DNA of 64,000 nucleotides from Saccharibacillus endophyticus (GTDB lineage: Bacteria > Bacillota > Bacilli > Paenibacillales > Paenibacillaceae): positions 1-64,000 of the forward strand of contig NZ_JAAZWE010000005.1 in the NCBI RefSeq assembly GCF_013185185.1. Reading direction: 5' to 3'. The position numbers were made by a program, and so were the translations under genes. This document shows, piece by piece, positions 59,300 to 64,000 of this stretch; within the stretch, counting starts at the first letter, position 1; the number at the start of each line of letters is the position of its first letter. The notes beneath the pieces were generated by a model that saw only the letters and a program-made list of their open reading frames with translations, did no database searches and was not told where the DNA came from.

Positions 59300-59678
59300 G
59301 CACCGTTCCGTTTAAAAAGCGAGGGGTTTAGGAAAGTTTTTCGGTATTGAAAACTTGTTAACAAAAGGCTGCAGATCGCAGGCATTCGGCCTGATTCTTT
59401 CCGCATATAACGTAATCAAAAAAGGAAGCCAATCCGGTTTAAAAATGTGTGCATGAGATCAACATTCCTTTGCATTCAAGCGACTTTGAGAAGCATTTGC
59501 TGACGTTCAGTCAGCATTTTTATCTTTTTTTCGATCAAATCCTTGTTTTACGCAAAAAATGTTGACGATACGTAAGCATTGGCGTCACAAAGTGTAGTTT
59601 CGGGAGAAAATACGTACAAAACGTCAACTTTTCAAACTCTTGAAAATTAACTATATAGAAAAACAAGTTTCGACCGCA
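59300..59678. other. AT-rich gap with an orphan plus-strand terminator
   Basis: The gap between dps and the nucleoside hydrolase. A hairpin TGCTGAC/GTCAGCA (59498-59516) followed by a T run would end a plus-strand transcript, but no plus-strand gene is present, so a small RNA from about 59,330 to 59,524 is conceivable. GTTGACG near 59561 and CGTCAAC near 59628 could also pair. Confidence 0.35.
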
Positions 59679-59717
59679 AAAAAGCCCGCCTTCTGCGATC
59701 GCAGAAGACGAGCTTTC
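59679..59717 (-). terminator. Terminator of the nucleoside hydrolase gene
   Basis: On the minus strand AAAGC-CG-CTTCTGC pairs with GCAGAAG-CG-GCTTT around GATC, followed by TTTTG. Confidence 0.85.
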
Positions 59718-59804
59718 CAATTTGGCGCAGAAAAAACCGAAACGCGGGACTAATAACGTTTGGGAATCGGCTTACGCAGTAAGACGCGCAACCGAAACGC
59801 AGGT

Positions 59805-60755
59805 CTAGTAACGTTTCGGTGCCGATTCCTTCGCCAACTCCGTGATGTAGTCGAAGAAGCCTTCGGCGTTCACGTCGTATACCAGCTGCACAGGACGTCC
59901 GTCGGCGGTCTCGACCGTGCGGCCTTGGCTCGGGCCGTCCGGAATGACGATCGCGTTTACGGTGCGGCGTTCAACCAATTCCGGTTTGCCCAGCGAAGCG
60001 GTAGTCAGCACGTCCCACAGATAGTAGGTCGAGTTGGTTTCCATGTAGACCAGCGGCGGGCAGAATGCGTAGCATTGGCCCAGGAAGTCGACGCCTTCGT
60101 AGCGGCGTTCGGACGCCCAGCGGTTGCGTACGGCCAGCGTCAAAGGAACCTTATTCGTGCTTTCCAGCGCGACCAGGTCGATCTCGATGCCCGTGCGGAA
60201 CACGCGATCCGCGGATTCCGGGTCCCAGAACACGTTCCATTCCGCCGTGCCGTCATGCTCCGGTTCTTGGACGTTGCCCGTCTCGAACGTGCCGCCCATC
60301 CAGAACAGGCGCGAAATCTTCTCCTCGATCTCCGGCGCTTCGTCCAGTGCGCGAGCAAGGTCGGTCAGCGGACCGGTGAACAGCAGCGTCGTCTGTCCTT
60401 CCGTACGCTTCACGGTCTCGATCAGATGGCGATGCGCGGGAAGATCCGACAACGGCGCTTCCATTTTACCCGACTCGTTGAGCAGAGGAAGAGCATCGAC
60501 CAGGAACGAGTGCATGCGCCACTCGGCCGGGAACGGATTTTTGCCGCGCGAGTTGGACTTGGCCACCTCGACGCTTTTGCCTTTTCCGAAACGATCGATG
60601 ATCTTGCGGCTGGCATCGGTCGCCGGCTCCAAATATCCGTCTGCCGGAATCACCGATACGCCCGTAACTTCCACATCTTCCATTTGCAGCAGCAGAAACA
60701 GCGAGACCAGATCGTCTACTCCGCCGTCATGATTGAAATATACTGGTGTTTTCAA
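59805..60755 (-). CDS. Nucleoside hydrolase (IUNH family)
   Basis: A 316-residue inosine/uridine-preferring nucleoside hydrolase that cleaves ribonucleosides to base and ribose. The calcium-binding Asp cluster is the family's DxDxxxDD in the form NHDGGVDD (Asp10, Asp14, Asp15), and EWNVFWDPESA is the typical later block with a further ligand. I chose TTG at 60755, seven bases after AAGGAG, because the upstream GTG overlaps that site and the family begins here. A single-gene unit for nucleoside salvage. Confidence 0.88.
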   Translation of the reverse strand: MKTPVYFNHDGGVDDLVSLFLLLQMEDVEVTGVSVIPADGYLEPATDASRKIIDRFGKGKSVEVAKSNSRGKNPFPAEWRMHSFLVDALPLLNESGKMEAPLSDLPAHRHLIETVKRTEGQTTLLFTGPLTDLARALDEAPEIEEKISRLFWMGGTFETGNVQEPEHDGTAEWNVFWDPESADRVFRTGIEIDLVALESTNKVPLTLAVRNRWASERRYEGVDFLGQCYAFCPPLVYMETNSTYYLWDVLTTASLGKPELVERRTVNAIVIPDGPSQGRTVETADGRPVQLVYDVNAEGFFDYITELAKESAPKRY

Positions 60756-60997
60756 ACCTTCCACTCCTTAAAGCTTAATGATACCCGTCGAATTTCCTTT
60801 ATCGTTACATACCCGTCACAACACTATTTATTATGAAGCTTGCAAGGAAGGGAGTAAAGGCAATCCGGCAAATTAAAAAGACCGTTTTTCCAGTATATTT
60901 TTCCATTCGGACGCGAAGGTCGAACGGGAGTGATCGGCGCTTAGACTTACGAACGACAACGGCGCGAAGGATCGAAGGATCAAGCCGCGATCGCGCA

Positions 60998-63247
60998 TCA
61001 AGCGCGAATTTCGCTTGTTTTCCCGTCCTCTTCCAGCTGCTGCGGCGCGCGCCCCGGCCAGAACGCGGCGCGGCCGAGCAGGCGCGTGATCGCGGGAACC
61101 AGGAACGGACGCACGATGAAGGTATCCAGCAGCACGCCCAGTGCCGCGACGACGCCGAACTGAACGAGCACTTGAATCGGCAGCGTCGCAAGTACCGCGA
61201 AAGTGCCTGCCAGGATCACGCCTGCCGAAGTAATCACGGTTCCGGTTTCGCCCACGCCTTCGCGAATCGCGCGCTTCAGCGGAAGGGATCGGCTCTTTTT
61301 CCAGATGCTCGATACCATGAAAATGTTATAATCCTCGCCCAATGCTACCAGGAATACGAAGGCGTACAGCGGAATCGCTCCCTGGATCGCCTCTTGTCCC
61401 AGCCCGTAATGCAGAATGAGCCAACCCAGACCCAGCGCAGAAAAATAGGACAGAACGACGGTAGCGATCAGATAGACGGTAGCGACTACCGAACGCAGGT
61501 AGGCGAGCAGCAGCAGCGAGATCAAACCGATGACGACGGGGATGATCAGATCGGTATCCCGTTCGGTCGCGGCTCGGGTATCGGTCTGCGTTGCCGTTTG
61601 TCCGCCGATCCAGACTTTTTGATCCGGAGCGACGATTCCTGCACTGCTCAGCGCAGTCTCGGCGGTCGAACGCAGCTCCGCTACATCGTCCATCGCTTCG
61701 TTCGAGTAAGGATTGACGTTCAGCTTCACGCTGTAGAGCAGCATGTTCGCGTTTTCGGCCCCCGTCTCAGGTTCAGCGACCGCGTCAACGAAAGACAGAT
61801 CGGTCAGACGCGCCGCCAGATCGCTTTCTTTCCCTTCGCTGTCGACGATCACTTGAACGGGAGCCAACTCGCCCGGCGAGAAGCCTTCCGCGATCGTATC
61901 GAACCCTTCGACCGACGGCATGTCCGACGGGAACGACGATAACAGATCGTAGGTAAAACGAATTTGCGACGAAGCCGCCGCCAAGCCGCCCAATATGATC
62001 AGCGAAGCGATAACGACCGTCCATGGGCGCTCCGTGACGATGCGGCCGATGCGGCTGTCTTTTTTTCTTTTCTGATGGCTTACGGGCTTGTTTCGGCGCT
62101 TCGCGCGCTCTTCTTCCATCTCCGGCGTACGCGGCACGAACGGGAAGAACGAAGCCCGGCCGATAATCGCGAGCATAGCAGGGACAAGCGTCAAACTGGC
62201 GATGCCCATGATCAGAATCGCGACGCCGAACGGCACGGCAAACCGGTGATACGCGCCGTATTGCGCCAGCAGTAAAGTAAACAGCGACAACACGACCGTA
62301 AGTCCGCTCATGGCGATCGCGCCGGACGAACCGGAGATCGCGTCTTTCAAAGCTTCGCGTTTGCTGGTCGTCTCCGTCAGGCACTGCCGGAACCGGGTGA
62401 TCAGGAACAAGCAATAATCCGTGCCCGCCCCGAACAGTAAGACGGTCATGATCGAGATGCCTTGCGCATCCGCCGTGATCCAGCCCCGATCCGCCATCGT
62501 GCCTAGAATCGGGCTGATCACCAGATACGCGAAGCCTACGGCTACGATCGGGATAAAAGCAAGAATCGGCGAACGGTAGATGAGCAGGAGGATGACCAGT
62601 ACAAGCACGACGGTCGCGATCAACAGCGATACGTCGGCATTTTGGAATAACGCGCCGCCGTCGATCGCGATGCCGACCGGTCCGGTTACGCGGGCGGACA
62701 GCTCGCTTGTGCCGGCTGCCGTCTCGAACGGATCGCCGCCCGTAATCGAGACGGCTCTTTCCTTCAACTGCTCGACGCTTTCTTTGAGACCGTCCGTATC
62801 CGCGGCTTCATCCAGCGTAATCGGCAGGACGATCGTGCTTCCGTCTTCCGACAACAGGGACTGACGTGCAGGAGCAGGAAGCTGATGCAACGGCAGCACC
62901 CCTTCCTGATTCGCCAACGGCTCCGCTTCCAACGATTCCGTCAAAGCCGCCAACTGATTCAAATCTTCGGCGCTCAACCCTCCGCTGCGATTCCATACCA
63001 ACAACGCAGGCTGTCCTCCGTCTCCGGGGAATTCGCGCTCCGCGACCTGCGCGGCCTGAACGGACGGATAGGCGTCGCTCAAGTCGGCAGCAGCGTTATC
63101 CTCGCGTTCGTTAATCCCGGGCCACATTACATTTAACAGAATGGCTGCCGCAATCCAAATGCCCACGACCACCCAACGTCCGATCGGTCCGGACAAGGCG
63201 CCGGAGGCTCCTTTTCTTTCTCTGCTAGTTCTCTCTTGGTTCGACAT
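60998..63247 (-). CDS. MMPL/RND-type exporter (YdfJ-like)
   Basis: A 749-residue RND-superfamily exporter of the MMPL branch. It has two halves of one plus five helices: IGRWVVVGIWIAAAILL at the N-terminus, then the proton-relay segment GAGTDYCLFLITRFRQ in the first half and GEDYNIFMVSSIWKKSR in the second, each with the conserved Asp-Tyr pair. Large extracellular loops follow helices 1 and 7. Bacillus YdfJ is similar; substrates are likely lipids or hydrophobic toxins. GAAGGAAG precedes the ATG. Two identical operator-like sites upstream point to a TetR-type repressor not encoded here. Confidence 0.92.
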   Translation of the reverse strand: MSNQERTSRERKGASGALSGPIGRWVVVGIWIAAAILLNVMWPGINEREDNAAADLSDAYPSVQAAQVAEREFPGDGGQPALLVWNRSGGLSAEDLNQLAALTESLEAEPLANQEGVLPLHQLPAPARQSLLSEDGSTIVLPITLDEAADTDGLKESVEQLKERAVSITGGDPFETAAGTSELSARVTGPVGIAIDGGALFQNADVSLLIATVVLVLVILLLIYRSPILAFIPIVAVGFAYLVISPILGTMADRGWITADAQGISIMTVLLFGAGTDYCLFLITRFRQCLTETTSKREALKDAISGSSGAIAMSGLTVVLSLFTLLLAQYGAYHRFAVPFGVAILIMGIASLTLVPAMLAIIGRASFFPFVPRTPEMEEERAKRRNKPVSHQKRKKDSRIGRIVTERPWTVVIASLIILGGLAAASSQIRFTYDLLSSFPSDMPSVEGFDTIAEGFSPGELAPVQVIVDSEGKESDLAARLTDLSFVDAVAEPETGAENANMLLYSVKLNVNPYSNEAMDDVAELRSTAETALSSAGIVAPDQKVWIGGQTATQTDTRAATERDTDLIIPVVIGLISLLLLAYLRSVVATVYLIATVVLSYFSALGLGWLILHYGLGQEAIQGAIPLYAFVFLVALGEDYNIFMVSSIWKKSRSLPLKRAIREGVGETGTVITSAGVILAGTFAVLATLPIQVLVQFGVVAALGVLLDTFIVRPFLVPAITRLLGRAAFWPGRAPQQLEEDGKTSEIRA

Positions 63248-63322
63248 TCTAGGTCTTCCTTCTCTCTGTGATCAAATTTCCCCGCTGCGAAAAGTTCCCC
63301 CGAAATTTTGCGCCGCTCCCTG

Positions 63323-63363
63323 TGACTCACGGGTCATTGAACAACATTATGACTCACGGGTCA
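63323..63363. promoter_or_regulatory. Tandem operators upstream of the MMPL gene
   Basis: TGACTCACGGGTCA occurs twice, at 63323-63336 and 63350-63363, 27 bases apart. Each copy is an imperfect inverted repeat (TGAC...GTCA), the typical form of a TetR-family operator. Confidence 0.75.
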
Positions 63364-63470
63364 TTTTTGGTCAATCCCTTATTTTAAAAACAGCAAGGTA
63401 CTAAACAGCCGACACGACAGACGAATGGCTTCGCTTGCCGGCTGGTAAAATCCAACGTATTCGAGAAAAC

Positions 63471-64000
63471 TCAACCTCCGGAAGGCATGGCGTCTATTCC
63501 GGCGTCTTCGTCTTCGATCCCGTTCGTGTCTGCATTCGGTCCATAGAAAAAGCGGAGCTTCGAAGGCACTACGGAAATTTCCGCGGGCGTTTGGAGATAG
63601 ATTTCGCCGTCGCTGTCGATGCCTTTGGGTTCGTCCGTATCGATCCGAAGCGAAGGCGTCCGAATGTATTCGATGATGCCGCCGCTCTCCCGATAATCGG
63701 TCAGGTCGCCGCCGTTGATGACCTGCCAGGCCAGCGATAAACCGGCTTCGCGCACGATCAAAACATCCAGCAGTCCGTCCTGGACCCCTTCTCCGGCGAA
63801 AGGCAGTTTGGCCGTACCCAACGAGCGGCCGTTGGCGACAAGAATCATCACGGCTTCGCTGTCGATAACGCCTTCTTCATGAGTAAGCCGGAATCGGAAA
63901 GGTTCAGCCTGACGCAGCGTTCGAAGCGTACTCAGAAAGTAGCTCAACTTGCCCATTCGTTCTTTTTGGTCCGAATCGATATTTTCCGACGTATCCGTAA
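63471..64000 (-). CDS. YegS/BmrU-like lipid kinase, C-terminal part
   Basis: The visible part is the C-terminal region of a diacylglycerol-kinase-catalytic-domain protein. The frame is open to the window edge (through the ATG at 63956 and beyond), so the N-terminal ATP-binding half lies outside. MGKLSYFLSTLRTL, VMILVANGRSLGTAKLPFAGEGVQDGLLDVLIVRE and KGIDSDGEIYLQTPAEISVVPSKLRFFYG are the family's beta-sandwich blocks; the late ID-DGE motif is characteristic. These kinases phosphorylate diacylglycerol or related lipids. The gap 63248-63470 to the exporter holds the operators. Confidence 0.8.
   Translation of the reverse strand, partial: TDTSENIDSDQKERMGKLSYFLSTLRTLRQAEPFRFRLTHEEGVIDSEAVMILVANGRSLGTAKLPFAGEGVQDGLLDVLIVREAGLSLAWQVINGGDLTDYRESGGIIEYIRTPSLRIDTDEPKGIDSDGEIYLQTPAEISVVPSKLRFFYGPNADTNGIEDEDAGIDAMPSGG

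Overview
The window looks like chromosomal DNA of a spore-forming Paenibacillaceae (Bacillota): GC-rich (roughly high 50s by eye), GGAGG-type ribosome sites, intrinsic terminators, a Spo0E-like phosphatase, an AbrB/SpoVT-type regulator, bacterial nitric oxide synthase, a dedicated GlnRS and AimR/Alo-like peptide receptors. A Saccharibacillus or high-GC Paenibacillus is my best guess; this is inference from gene content. I saw no rRNA, tRNA, CRISPR array, transposase or phage structural gene.

Layout. 1-500: a GGCTC microsatellite running off the left edge, then degenerate repeats. 0.5-28 kb: mostly single genes and short operons: gluconokinase, TorD-like chaperone, MFS pumps, glnS, acetyltransferases, a molybdopterin oxidoreductase, a lipoprotein, a LOG protein, an FNT-type transporter, an APH-fold kinase, NADH oxidase, a siderophore ATPase behind a perfect Fur box, an AbrB-type regulator, Spo0E, MarR, an RGG-tailed DEAD helicase, SulP, and a hemD/phasin-like/aarF cluster.

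28.4-34.5 kb is the most interesting part: four tandem paralogous regulators (HTH plus a long helical receptor region, about 445-455 aa). The first overlaps an unannotated 52-codon gene for a secreted pro-peptide that carries SNGSGG twice. This is the architecture of RRNPP/AimR-like (Alo) quorum sensing. The first receptor is a base-composition mosaic: a GC-rich DNA-binding end joined to an AT-rich receptor end plus peptide gene, as if a receptor-pheromone cassette had been swapped.

34.6-48.7 kb: an MBOAT plus SGNH-like O-acylation pair, a triplicated YrhK-like membrane protein, aldo/keto reductase, a second APH-fold kinase, Mn catalase (candidate SigB promoter), an ABC-F ATPase behind a leader ORF and terminator (attenuation-like), a Rieske/FAD oxidoreductase and a membrane-anchored glycosidase-like protein. 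48.8-55.5 kb: a glucuronate island, with a divergent GntR repressor and uxuA-uxuB-aguA-nif3-like, with operators on the promoter. 55.5-64 kb: HELGH peptidase, SDR, nitric oxide synthase with a Cys-Pro tail, Dps, nucleoside hydrolase, MMPL exporter behind tandem operators, and a lipid kinase cut by the window end.

Across the window, four full copies and one remnant of an imperfect-palindrome repeat sit in intergenic gaps, mainly at gene 3' ends. The tips of their hairpins differ in sequence but keep pairing. Redox control recurs: Rex-type boxes at nox and the FNT gene, and a PerR/Fur-like box at dps.
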